Shown here: piece by piece, positions 1 to 6,858 of the stretch | Numbering within the stretch: position 1 is the first letter of the stretch | Layout of the letters: the number at the start of each line of letters is the position of its first letter | Origin: JAFAXD01 sp035472475 | GTDB lineage: Bacteria; Pseudomonadota; Alphaproteobacteria; Rhizobiales; Xanthobacteraceae | DNA: 16,502 nt | Direction: 5' to 3' | Assembly (NCBI GenBank): GCA_035472475.1 | Contig: DATIPA010000066.1 | Span: 1 to 16,502, forward strand | Notes under the pieces: generated by a model | Databases searched by the model: none | Seen by the model: the letters and a program-made list of their open reading frames with translations, nothing else | What the model was told of the DNA's origin: nothing | Made by a program: the position numbers and the translations under genes

Positions 1-13
1 CAGCCGCAAAAAA

Positions 14-36
14 GAGCCGCCGGGGGACGGCGGCTC
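14..36 (-). terminator. Intrinsic terminator for the DUF1192 gene
   Basis: A perfect 8-bp inverted repeat, GAGCCGCC at 14-21 and GGCGGCTC at 29-36, encloses a 7-nt loop. Read on the minus strand the stem is followed directly by TTTTTTGCGG (complement of 4-13), the classic stem plus T-run of a Rho-independent terminator. It lies about 137 nt beyond the stop codon of the minus-strand DUF1192 gene and would end its transcript. On the plus strand no T-run follows, so minus-strand function is favoured. Confidence 0.75.
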
Positions 37-65
37 GAAAAGTTAAAACAGGGAGGCGTCAAACA

Positions 66-102
66 GAGTGGACAGGAGCCACTCGATGTCCAGAACTGGA
101 CA
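66..102. repeat. Two adjacent perfect dyads (hairpin or operator)
   Basis: Two inverted repeats sit side by side. GAGTGG (66-71) and CCACTC (79-84) flank a 7-nt loop. TGTCCAG (87-93) and CTGGACA (96-102) flank only two bases, giving a 16-bp perfect palindrome. They lie between the DUF1192 stop codon and its terminator, so they would be in the 3' untranslated RNA on the minus strand. They could be RNA hairpins, or the palindrome could be a binding site for a dimeric regulator of a gene beyond the left edge. Function is unknown. Confidence 0.5.
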
Positions 103-172
103 ATGACCGATGATGGACCTGATTTGTTAACACGGTATTAACGGACGCCGGGGCGCCCGAGGACGACTTGAG

Positions 173-367
173 CTACTTCTTGAAGAATAGATCGGCCGCT
201 GAGCGCGACGCCTGCTTGCGCGCAATGTCGGCCTCGAGTCGCGCGATTTCTTCTCTCATCAGCGCGATGCGTTCGTTGAGCTCGGTGACCGAGAGCAGCG
301 TCAGATCCTGCCCGATCTCGTGCGAGATCTTCTTCTTGGGACGATCGTCTTCGTCGATTGCCGGCAT
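173..367 (-). CDS. DUF1192 family small protein
   Basis: This encodes about 64 residues with the hallmarks of the alphaproteobacterial DUF1192 family: an acidic start followed by RPKKKISHEIGQDL, then LLSVTELNERIALM and a heptad-like charged helix (EEIARLEADIARKQASR) ending in AADLFFKK. The C-terminal half is probably a short coiled coil; no signal peptide or membrane helix is visible. The function of the family is not known to me. I chose the ATG at 367 because family members start within a few residues of the DEDDRPKKK stretch. An in-frame ATG at 412 has the better Shine-Dalgarno (GGAG, 9 nt upstream) and would give 79 residues, so it is a serious alternative. The gene is divergent from the quinone oxidoreductase and is followed by an intrinsic terminator at 14-36. 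Confidence 0.82.
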   Translation of the reverse strand: MPAIDEDDRPKKKISHEIGQDLTLLSVTELNERIALMREEIARLEADIARKQASRSAADLFFKK

Positions 368-522
368 GAGCTGGGATCCGCGTTGAAGCTCTTGATCAAG
401 GATAGCGTCACGCATCGGCCTTGTCTCCGGTTCCGACCATGTGCGCATTGAGGACCGCGGTGTTGCTGCGGCCTACCAATTTTGCTTTAGGAATGCGCGA
501 CTTTTGCGAAGGACATCGATCC

Positions 523-1521
523 ATGCCCAATGTGCCCGCACGCATGACTGCAATCGCGATCCGCGCTCCCGGCGGTCCGGAAATGCTGGTGCCGGAGGAG
601 CGGCCGGTGCCGCAACCCGCTCAGGGTGAAGTGCTGGTCAAGGTCGCGGCGGCCGGCGTCAATCGACCCGATGTGATGCAGCGCATGGGGCACTATCCGC
701 CGCCTAAGGGAGCGACGGACATTCCCGGGCTTGAACTCGCCGGCGAGGTCGTGGCGCTCGGGCCAGGCGTGCAGCGCTGGAAGGTTGGTGACAAGGTGAC
801 GGCTTTGGTCGTCGGAGGCGGCTACGCGGAGTACTGCGCTGTTCCCGAGCCGCAGGCGTTGCCGATCCCTGCCGGCCTGAGCATGATCGAAGCCGCCGCG
901 ATGCCGGAAACGTTCTTCACGGTTTATCCGAACGTATTCGAACGCGGCGAGCTCAAAGCCGGCGAGACGCTTCTGGTCCATGGCGGCAGCTCCGGGATCG
1001 GCACGGTTGCGATCATGCTCGGAAACGCCTTCGGGGCACGTGTCTTCGCCACGGCCGGATCGGCGGAGAAATGCGAAGCCTGCAAGCGGCTCGGTGCCGA
1101 GATCGCGATCAACTACAAGTCCGAGGATTTTGTTGCCGTCGCCAAAAAGGCCACCGCCGACAAGGGCGTCGACGTCGTTTTGGACATGGTCGGCGGCGAC
1201 TACATCGACCGCAACTATGATGTGGCGGCGGTCGAGGGCCGCATCATTCAGATTGCGTTCCAGGCAAGTCCGAAGGCGACGGTCGACTTCCGTCGCATGC
1301 TCACCAAACGGCTGCATCACACCGGCTCGGGGCTGCGGCCGCGCTCGGTCGCCGACAAAGGCAAGATAGCCCAGGCGCTCGAAACGAGGGTGTGGCCGTT
1401 GGTGGCGGCCGGGAAGGTGAAGCCTGTGATCGATTCAACCTATCCACTTGCGCGGGCCGCCGACGCCCACGAGCGCATGGAAACGAGCCAGCACATCGGA
1501 AAAATCGTGCTCACCGTATAG
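523..1521 (+). CDS. NAD(P)H quinone oxidoreductase, PIG3 family
   Basis: A 332-residue medium-chain dehydrogenase/reductase of the zeta-crystallin/PIG3 quinone oxidoreductase branch, which in the family uses NADPH to reduce quinones in the cytoplasm. The GroES-like N-terminal domain contains GVNRPDVMQRMGHYPPP, characteristic of PIG3 proteins. The Rossmann half carries the nucleotide-binding loop GGSSGIG at residues 154-160, and the late GLRPRS motif is also family-typical. The zinc ligands of alcohol dehydrogenases are absent, as expected. Length matches the family (about 325-335). The ATG at 523 is preceded by GAAGGA with suitable spacing; the open frame extends upstream to 421 but overlaps the region upstream of the DUF1192 gene and shows no family similarity. 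A second ATG lies at residue 8. The natural substrate cannot be told from sequence. Confidence 0.93.
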   Translation: MPNVPARMTAIAIRAPGGPEMLVPEERPVPQPAQGEVLVKVAAAGVNRPDVMQRMGHYPPPKGATDIPGLELAGEVVALGPGVQRWKVGDKVTALVVGGGYAEYCAVPEPQALPIPAGLSMIEAAAMPETFFTVYPNVFERGELKAGETLLVHGGSSGIGTVAIMLGNAFGARVFATAGSAEKCEACKRLGAEIAINYKSEDFVAVAKKATADKGVDVVLDMVGGDYIDRNYDVAAVEGRIIQIAFQASPKATVDFRRMLTKRLHHTGSGLRPRSVADKGKIAQALETRVWPLVAAGKVKPVIDSTYPLARAADAHERMETSQHIGKIVLTV

Positions 1522-1661
1522 GTCGGATTTTACCTGCGAGATCAATATCTTGCGGTCTAGGCCGAGGTGCCGGACGCGGCTACCGGCAAACCTTGTTCTC
1601 GCCACAACCTGCGACTACCCATGACAATTCTGTGAGGGGGCCCGCACGGGGGAGCTGGGGT

Positions 1662-4571
1662 TTGCCTTTCCTGCGTTTGATCAACGCGGTTGCCGTCCTG
1701 CTTGTGCTCGGTTTCACCGTGCCGGCAGCGCGGGCGGTGGAAGCTGTCAACGTACGCCTTGACGCTGCTGCCATCGATCTCACCGATGCGGTGGAGCGAC
1801 CGAAAACCGAGGGCGATATCCTCCAGGTGTCGACCGCTCCGGGCGCCGACGGCATCGTGCGCCGGATCGGCGTTCGCGATCACGAGCCAGGCGGATCGTG
1901 GGCCGTATTCGCCCTTGCGAATTCAAGCGATGAACAAATCGATCGGCTGATCGTCGTTCCGCACTACCGCATGGTCGGCTCCGGCTTCTTCTGGCCGGAT
2001 CTCGGTCTCTCGCGCGTGGTCAGCGTGACGCCGAGCTCGGGTGACCGGCCTGACCGGCAAGACAGCGCGACCGCCGACATCTTCCGACTGACGCTCGACC
2101 CCGGGACCGTCGTCACCTACGTGGTCGAGCTGCGCTCCGAGGAGTTGCCGCAGATCTACCTGTGGGATCCCGACGCTTACAAGGACAAGGTCAACTCGTT
2201 CACTCTCTACTACGGCATCGTCATTGGCATCGCGGGCCTGCTCGCGCTGTTCTTGACCATTCTGTTCGTAGTGAAGGGTTCGATCATGTTTCCGGCCGCG
2301 GCCGCGCTCGGCTGGGCGGTGCTGATCTACATCGGGATCGACTTCGGCTTCTGGGGCAAGGTATTCGACATGTCCGCAGGCGCCGAGCGTATCTGGCGCG
2401 CGGCCGGCGAGGCGATTTTGGCTGCCACGCTGCTGGTGTTTTTGTTCGCCTACCTCAATCTCAACCGATGGCACGTGCGCTATGCGCACGTCACCATCGT
2501 CTGGCTGGTGGCGCTCGCAGCGCTGGTCGGAGTGGCGCTGTTCGATCCCCCCATCGCTTCCGGCATTTCACGCCTGTCGCTGTTCCTGGTTGCGATCGCA
2601 GGATTTGTCCTGGTCGTCTATCTCGCAGTCCGCAGCTTCGACCGTGCCGTGCTGCTGATACCGACCTGGTTCTTGCTGCTGATCTGGGTGATCGCCGCGG
2701 GCTTCACGGTCGCCGGAATTATCACCAACGACATCGTGGCGCCGGCGCTGCTCGGCGGACTGGTGCTCATCGTCATGCTGATCGGCTTCACGGTGATGCA
2801 GCACGCGTTCGCGGGTGGCGTCACCCACGGGCTGGTTTCGGACGTCGAGCGCCGGGCGCTGGCACTCGCGGGCGCCGGCGACGTGGTCTGGGATTGGGAC
2901 GTCTCGACCGACAAGGTGTTCACCGGCCCGGAAGCGGAGACCATGCTCGGGCTCAGACGGGGCACGCTCGACGGCTCGGCGGCGCATTGGCTTGAATTTG
3001 TACATCCGAGCGACCGCGATCGGTTCCGCGCTACGCTCGATGGTCTGCTCGAGCACCGGCGCGGGCGGTTGATTCAGGACATCCGGCTGCGCGGCTCCGA
3101 CGATCACTATCTCTGGTTCACGCTGAAGGCACGGCCGGTGGTAGGCTCCGACGGCGAAGTGGTGCGACTGGTCGGCACCCTGACCGACGTCACGGAGTTC
3201 AAGACCGCCGAAGAGCGGCTGTTGCACGACGCGGTCCGCGACAACCTCACCGGACTGCCGAACCATGCGCTGTTTCTCAATCAGCTCGATTCCGTACTCG
3301 CCCTGGGCCGGGCGGACCCGGCAATCAAAGCCACCGTGATGGTGATCGATCTCGACCGCTTCAAGCAGGTCAATGACTCCGTCGGGATGGCGGTCGGGGA
3401 CTCGATCCTGCTCACGATCGCGCGTCGCCTCGGCCGGCTGCTCAAGCCGCAAGACGCGCTGGCGCGGCTCGCCGGCGACCAGTTCGGATTGATGCTGCTG
3501 TCGGTGCGGGAAGCCACCCAGATCACCACGTTCGGCGAGACGCTGCGCAAGGCATTGCGTGCGCCGATCGAGTTCAATGACCGCGAGATCTTTCTCACGG
3601 CATCGATCGGACTTGCTCTCGGCGATTCCCAGCCGGCGCGCGGAGAAGAGCTGCTCACCGATGCGGAACTCGCCATGTACCATGCCAAGCGGCTTGGCGG
3701 TGATCGCATCGAGGTGTTCAAGCCCACGATGCGCGCGCGCAAGATGGACAAGCTCGCGCTCGAGGGCGAACTCAAACGGGCGATCGAGCGCGAGCAGATT
3801 TCGATCCAATACCAGCCGATCGCCCGGCTCGGCGATCGATCGATCGTCGGGTTTCAGGCTCAGCTACGCTGGGATCACGTCAAATTCGGGAACCGATCCT
3901 CGGCCGAGTTCCTCGCGCTTGCAGAGGAAGCCGGGCTTGCGCTCGAACTCGGCACGTTTGCGCTCGATCGCGTCGCGCGCCAACTCGGCGCCTGGCAGCG
4001 CACGACCCGCGTGCGCGAGCCGCCGTTCGTGAGCATAGAGCTCGCGTCGCGACAGCTGCTGCGTCAGGACTTCGTCAACGATCTGCGGGCGTTGCTCGGG
4101 CACGCCGGACTGGCGCGCGGAACGCTCAAGATCGAATTTACCGAGGCGATGGTCATGGAGAACCCCGAGTACTCCGCCCAGGTGCTCCAACGCATGCACG
4201 AATTCGGCGCCGGCCTGATGCTCGCCGATTTCGGCAACGGCCATTCGTCGCTGGAATATTTGCAGCGGTTCCCGTTCGATACGCTCAAGATCGATCAGTC
4301 GCTCGTGCGCCCCAACAACAAGGGCCGGCGTCCAGTGATCCTGCGATCGGTCGTCATGCTGGCGCACGATCTCGGAATGAAGGTCGTGGTGGAAGGCGTC
4401 GACACCGACTCCGATGCGGCCGATCTCAATGAACTCGGGTGCGAATTCGCGCTCGGCTCGCTCGTCGGCGAACCCGTGGAAGCAACAAAAGCGGGGGGGC
4501 TACTGTCTCGCGACAAGGTGGCTGCGCGCAGCGAGGCCCCGCGTGCCGACGCGGCTCGCTCTCACGCGTGA
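1662..4571 (+). CDS. 7TM sensor-PAS-GGDEF-EAL protein with degenerate catalytic motifs
   Basis: A 969-residue membrane signalling protein. In order: signal peptide (1-26, ending PAARA), periplasmic domain (about 27-178), seven hydrophobic helices (about 179-385) in the manner of 7TMR-DISM receptors, PAS (about 398-515), GGDEF (about 525-690) and EAL (about 700-945). The GGDEF signature reads AGDQF (604-608). The EAL signature reads QAQ (732-734). Other EAL metal or substrate positions are also changed: the usual Asn is E793, DDFG is ADFG (855-858) and the late Gln is L931. E825, K876 and E911 remain. Known EAL enzymes need the lost residues, so I infer that it does not cleave c-di-GMP and probably does not make it; a binding or scaffold role is likelier. 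The start chosen is TTG at 1662, with GGGGGAG seven bases upstream and a complete signal peptide immediately after. GTG at 1632 is an alternative without a clear ribosome-binding site. Confidence 0.9.
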   Translation: MPFLRLINAVAVLLVLGFTVPAARAVEAVNVRLDAAAIDLTDAVERPKTEGDILQVSTAPGADGIVRRIGVRDHEPGGSWAVFALANSSDEQIDRLIVVPHYRMVGSGFFWPDLGLSRVVSVTPSSGDRPDRQDSATADIFRLTLDPGTVVTYVVELRSEELPQIYLWDPDAYKDKVNSFTLYYGIVIGIAGLLALFLTILFVVKGSIMFPAAAALGWAVLIYIGIDFGFWGKVFDMSAGAERIWRAAGEAILAATLLVFLFAYLNLNRWHVRYAHVTIVWLVALAALVGVALFDPPIASGISRLSLFLVAIAGFVLVVYLAVRSFDRAVLLIPTWFLLLIWVIAAGFTVAGIITNDIVAPALLGGLVLIVMLIGFTVMQHAFAGGVTHGLVSDVERRALALAGAGDVVWDWDVSTDKVFTGPEAETMLGLRRGTLDGSAAHWLEFVHPSDRDRFRATLDGLLEHRRGRLIQDIRLRGSDDHYLWFTLKARPVVGSDGEVVRLVGTLTDVTEFKTAEERLLHDAVRDNLTGLPNHALFLNQLDSVLALGRADPAIKATVMVIDLDRFKQVNDSVGMAVGDSILLTIARRLGRLLKPQDALARLAGDQFGLMLLSVREATQITTFGETLRKALRAPIEFNDREIFLTASIGLALGDSQPARGEELLTDAELAMYHAKRLGGDRIEVFKPTMRARKMDKLALEGELKRAIEREQISIQYQPIARLGDRSIVGFQAQLRWDHVKFGNRSSAEFLALAEEAGLALELGTFALDRVARQLGAWQRTTRVREPPFVSIELASRQLLRQDFVNDLRALLGHAGLARGTLKIEFTEAMVMENPEYSAQVLQRMHEFGAGLMLADFGNGHSSLEYLQRFPFDTLKIDQSLVRPNNKGRRPVILRSVVMLAHDLGMKVVVEGVDTDSDAADLNELGCEFALGSLVGEPVEATKAGGLLSRDKVAARSEAPRADAARSHA
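4562..4571. other. Interlocked antiparallel stop codons in a 10-bp palindrome
   Basis: TCACGCGTGA is a perfect palindrome. Its right-hand TGA (4569-4571) ends the sensor gene on the plus strand, and its left-hand TCA (4562-4564) is the complement of the TGA that ends yqgE on the minus strand. The two convergent genes therefore overlap by exactly this decamer and have no intergenic space for a separate terminator. Confidence 0.85.
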
Positions 4572-5179
4572 CCGGCCTCGCTCGACAGCATCCCAAGATC
4601 GATGCCGAGCTTGCCCATCGCCTTCTCGTACTTGCCGCCGGTATCGGTCCCAAACACCAGGTCGGAATCCGCGGTGCAATGCAGCCAGCCGTTGTGCTGG
4701 ATCTCTTTCTCCAACTGACCCGGCGCCCATCCTGCGTAGCCAAGTGCCAACACGGCGTTCGCCGGCCCCTCGTCGCGCGCGATGGCCTTGAGGATATCGA
4801 GCGTCGCGGTCAGACAGATCCCCTCGTCGATCGGCAGCGTCGAATTCTCGATGAAGAAGTCGGCTGTGTGCAGAACGAAACCGCGCTGAGTCTCAACCGG
4901 GCCGCCCTTGAGTACCTTGATGGTTCCGGCGCGCCGCGGAAGCTGAATCCGCTCGTTGGCCGGGATGACGTCGAGCTTGACCAACAGGTCCGGGAAGCTG
5001 ATGTCCGCCGCAGGCTGGTTGACGACGATGCCCATGGCGCCTTCGGACGAGTGCGCACACATGTAGATCAAGGTGCGAGCAAAGCGCTCGTCCCGCATGC
5101 TCGGCATTGCAATGAGCATCTGGCCGTCGAGGAAACCCCGCCGGCCTTTGGCTGACTTCGTCGGAAGCTTCATTGCCAA
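4562..5179 (-). CDS. YqgE/AlgH family protein (UPF0301)
   Basis: A 205-residue member of the YqgE/AlgH (DUF179, UPF0301) family. Diagnostic stretches are GFLDGQMLIAMPSMRDERFARTL-type N-terminus, YMCAHSSEGAMGIVVNQP, VLKGGPVETQRGFVLH and LGYAGWAPGQLEKEI. Length fits the family (about 185-205). There is no signal peptide. The biochemical function is not established; the AlgH name comes from alginate regulation in Pseudomonas and should not be taken literally here. Two starts are possible: TTG at 5179, six bases after GAGG, and ATG at 5173, twelve bases after it. I took the TTG because of spacing; the difference is two residues. The gene is divergent from the DsbD-like gene (98 bp between starts) and convergent with the sensor gene. 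Confidence 0.93.
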   Translation of the reverse strand: MAMKLPTKSAKGRRGFLDGQMLIAMPSMRDERFARTLIYMCAHSSEGAMGIVVNQPAADISFPDLLVKLDVIPANERIQLPRRAGTIKVLKGGPVETQRGFVLHTADFFIENSTLPIDEGICLTATLDILKAIARDEGPANAVLALGYAGWAPGQLEKEIQHNGWLHCTADSDLVFGTDTGGKYEKAMGKLGIDLGMLSSEAGHA

Positions 5180-5277
5180 ATATTACCTCGCTCTGCGCTC
5201 CGACGAAACCATTATTCACCACAGGCTCACGACGAATTCAGTTTCGCTCGCCATCGATCACTTGTAGACGGTTTGTC

Positions 5278-6126
5278 ATGCATGCGACCGCATTGCGGCA
5301 GATGGGCACAGTGGGATTTGCGCTCGGGATCGCGCTGGCGTCGCCGCATGCGCGCGCCGCGGATGCCTCGGCGTGGGATGGGGATACCCGCTCGGCCGTG
5401 CGGCTCATCTCAGGTATCCCAGACGGGGCAACGCTGCGCGCAGGCGTGGAAATCCGGCTGGCTCCGGGGTGGAAAACGTACTGGCGCTATCCGGGCGATT
5501 CGGGCGTGCCGCCGCACTTTGATTTTGCGCAGTCCAGCAACGTGAAATCAGCCACGCTGTCGTGGCCGGCGCCACGGCGCTTCGTCGACGATGGCGGCCA
5601 ATCGATCGGTTATGACGGCAATGTGATTTTTCCGCTGCGGATTGTGGCGAACAACCCGGCGGAACCGGTCGTCTTGCGGCTCAAGTTTGATTACGCAGTC
5701 TGTGAAAAATTGTGCGTCCCGGCAGAAGGCAACGTCGAACTGTCGCTCGGCGCGACACCGATCGCGTCCATGAACGGGCCGGCGCTTACCGCAGCCGAAG
5801 CGCGCGTGCCGACACGCGCGTCAATCGGCGATCGCGCCGGTCTCGCCATTCGTGGCATAAAGCAGGAGCCCGGTGTCCGCTACCCGCGCGTCATCGTCGA
5901 CGTGGCGGCGCCCAATGGCGAAGCGGTCGACCTGTTCGCCGAAGGACCGACACCCGAATGGGCCTTGCCGCTGCCGATGCCGGTCGCCGATGCGCCGCCG
6001 GGCGTCCACCGGTTCGCTTTCGACCTCGACGGACTGCCGCCGGGACAAAGTGCACAAGGCGCATCGCTCACGTTGACGGCGACCGCAGGGGCATCGGCAA
6101 TCGAGGTCAAGGCGGCGCTTGACTGA
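5278..6126 (+). CDS. Secreted DsbD N-terminal (alpha) domain protein
   Basis: A 282-residue exported protein. Residues 1-27 form a signal peptide (hydrophobic GFALGIALA, cleavage after HARA). The mature part matches the immunoglobulin-like N-terminal domain of the thiol:disulfide interchange protein DsbD: GWKTYWRYPGDSGVPP near 64-79, SIGYDGNVIFPL near 109-120 and the redox pair C142/C146 in VCEKLCVPAE. Full-length DsbD continues into an eight-helix membrane domain and a C-terminal thioredoxin domain; both are missing, and the remaining 130 residues show no membrane helix. The protein probably receives or delivers reducing equivalents in the periplasm and would need a separate membrane electron donor such as CcdA. 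The ATG at 5278 places the signal peptide at the N-terminus, although its ribosome-binding site is weak; ATG at 5302 is another option. A peroxiredoxin gene follows 159 bp downstream. Confidence 0.85.
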   Translation: MHATALRQMGTVGFALGIALASPHARAADASAWDGDTRSAVRLISGIPDGATLRAGVEIRLAPGWKTYWRYPGDSGVPPHFDFAQSSNVKSATLSWPAPRRFVDDGGQSIGYDGNVIFPLRIVANNPAEPVVLRLKFDYAVCEKLCVPAEGNVELSLGATPIASMNGPALTAAEARVPTRASIGDRAGLAIRGIKQEPGVRYPRVIVDVAAPNGEAVDLFAEGPTPEWALPLPMPVADAPPGVHRFAFDLDGLPPGQSAQGASLTLTATAGASAIEVKAALD

Positions 6127-6228
6127 TCCGCACGCCGATCGGCAGCCGCGCGTGCGCAATCTGCAGCCGGCACCGGGGCATATTCCACGCAAAACCGGTG
6201 GCCAGTGCTCGTGAAAATGCTCTATTTT

Positions 6229-6252
6229 ACGTCCGCGCCGGACGTCCGGACG
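6229..6252. promoter_or_regulatory. Overlapping double dyad upstream of the peroxiredoxin gene
   Basis: ACGTCCG (6229-6235) and CGGACGT (6239-6245) form a perfect 7-bp inverted repeat around CGC. The right arm overlaps a second perfect palindrome, CGTCCGGACG (6243-6252). The element ends 33 bases before the peroxiredoxin ATG, in the 159-bp gap after the DsbD-like gene. It could be an operator for a dimeric regulator, or a hairpin in the 5' untranslated RNA or a terminator stem lacking a T-run. No recognised consensus (for example OxyR) was identified. Confidence 0.4.
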
Positions 6253-6285
6253 CGCGTGTATTGCTCAAGCAAAGGAACGCCAGTC

Positions 6286-6768
6286 ATGATCAAGGTGGGT
6301 GATCGATTGCCCGAAGCGAAGTTCAGAGTGATGACCGGCGAAGGGCCGGCGGTGAAGACCACCGACGAGGTCTTTAAAGGCAAAAAGGTTGTGCTGTTCG
6401 CCGTCCCCGGCGCATTCACGCCGACGTGCCACAAGAATCACCTTCCCGGCTTTGTGCAGAACGCCGGCGCGATCAAATCGAAGGGTATCGACACGATCGC
6501 GGTCACCGGCGTCAACGACGTGTTCGTGATGGATGCCTGGAAGAAGGCGTCCGGCGCCGAGGGCAAAATCGAATTTCTCTCCGACGGCAACGGCGACTTT
6601 GCCAAGGCCCTCGACCTGTGGCTCGACGGCTCTGGAATGGGCCTCGGCGTGCGCTCGAAGCGCTACTCGATGCTGGTGGAGGACGGCGTCGTGAAGAAAC
6701 TCAACGTTGAGGAAGCGCCGGGCAAAGCCGACGTGTCGGGCGCGGAGAATCTGCTCAAGCAGCTTTGA
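6286..6768 (+). CDS. Peroxiredoxin, Prx5 type, single cysteine
   Basis: A 160-residue cytoplasmic thiol peroxidase of the Prx5/redoxin group, reducing hydrogen peroxide and organic hydroperoxides. The peroxidatic site is PGAFTPTC with C48; family landmarks GFVQNAGAIKSKGID, VFVMDAWKK and LGVRSKRYSMLVEDG follow, and the length is typical. C48 is the only cysteine, so an intramolecular resolving cysteine is absent and reduction must come from glutathione/glutaredoxin or another external thiol. The ATG at 6286 is preceded by AAAGGA at good spacing; the upstream in-frame extension to 6205 contains the double dyad and is unlikely to be coding. In related genomes a gene of this type often sits beside ispH-thrB-rnhA; here it is near that cluster but on the opposite strand, with an adenylate cyclase between. 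A terminator-like hairpin follows at 6786-6818. Confidence 0.94.
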   Translation: MIKVGDRLPEAKFRVMTGEGPAVKTTDEVFKGKKVVLFAVPGAFTPTCHKNHLPGFVQNAGAIKSKGIDTIAVTGVNDVFVMDAWKKASGAEGKIEFLSDGNGDFAKALDLWLDGSGMGLGVRSKRYSMLVEDGVVKKLNVEEAPGKADVSGAENLLKQL

Positions 6769-6785
6769 GCAATCCCATACTGGTC

Positions 6786-6818
6786 GCCCCGCGTTCCGGA
6801 TCGTCGACGACGCGGGGC
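6786..6818 (+). terminator. Terminator-like hairpin after the peroxiredoxin gene
   Basis: GCCCCGCG (6786-6793) and CGCGGGGC (6811-6818) form a perfect 8-bp GC stem 17 nt after the peroxiredoxin stop codon. The 17-nt loop itself contains the palindrome TCGTCGACGA (6801-6810). Only a weak T-containing tract (CGTGTGTTAACATTT) follows, so termination may be partial, leaving some read-through into the adenylate cyclase gene 40 bases further on. Confidence 0.5.
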
Positions 6819-6858
6819 CGTGTGTTAACATTTGAAGTAGGGTTTCTTGAGAGATGGT

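Noticed and set aside
125..142. Repeated TTAAC arms around 126-142 (GTTAA and TTAAC)
   Set aside because: Only five bases per arm in AT-rich sequence with a 7-nt spacer; not distinguishable from background.
463..491. Promoter-like pair TTGCTG and TTTAGG, 17 bases apart, before the quinone oxidoreductase gene
   Set aside because: The -10 matches the consensus at only three positions, so it cannot be told from chance.
1621..1635. ATG with a four-codon frame (ATG ACA ATT CTG TGA) before the sensor gene, as a leader peptide
   Set aside because: No ribosome-binding site and no attenuator-like hairpins follow; too short to support.
1392..1661. N-terminal extension of the sensor gene back into the quinone oxidoreductase gene
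   Set aside because: It overlaps 130 bp of a well-supported gene, its translation is low-complexity and Arg-rich, and a signal peptide with a good ribosome-binding site begins at the TTG at 1662.
2568..3809. Long open frame on the minus strand opposite the sensor gene, and similar long frames opposite the quinone oxidoreductase, ispH, the binding protein and the ABC ATPase
   Set aside because: These are the usual antisense shadows of high-GC coding sequence: Arg/Ala/Gln/His-rich translations without recognisable domains, opposite genes with clear family matches.
3833..3846. GATC tandem run (GCGATCGATCGATCG)
   Set aside because: It falls inside the EAL coding region and encodes ordinary residues (GDRSIV); GATCG is common in this codon usage and no repeat array extends from it.
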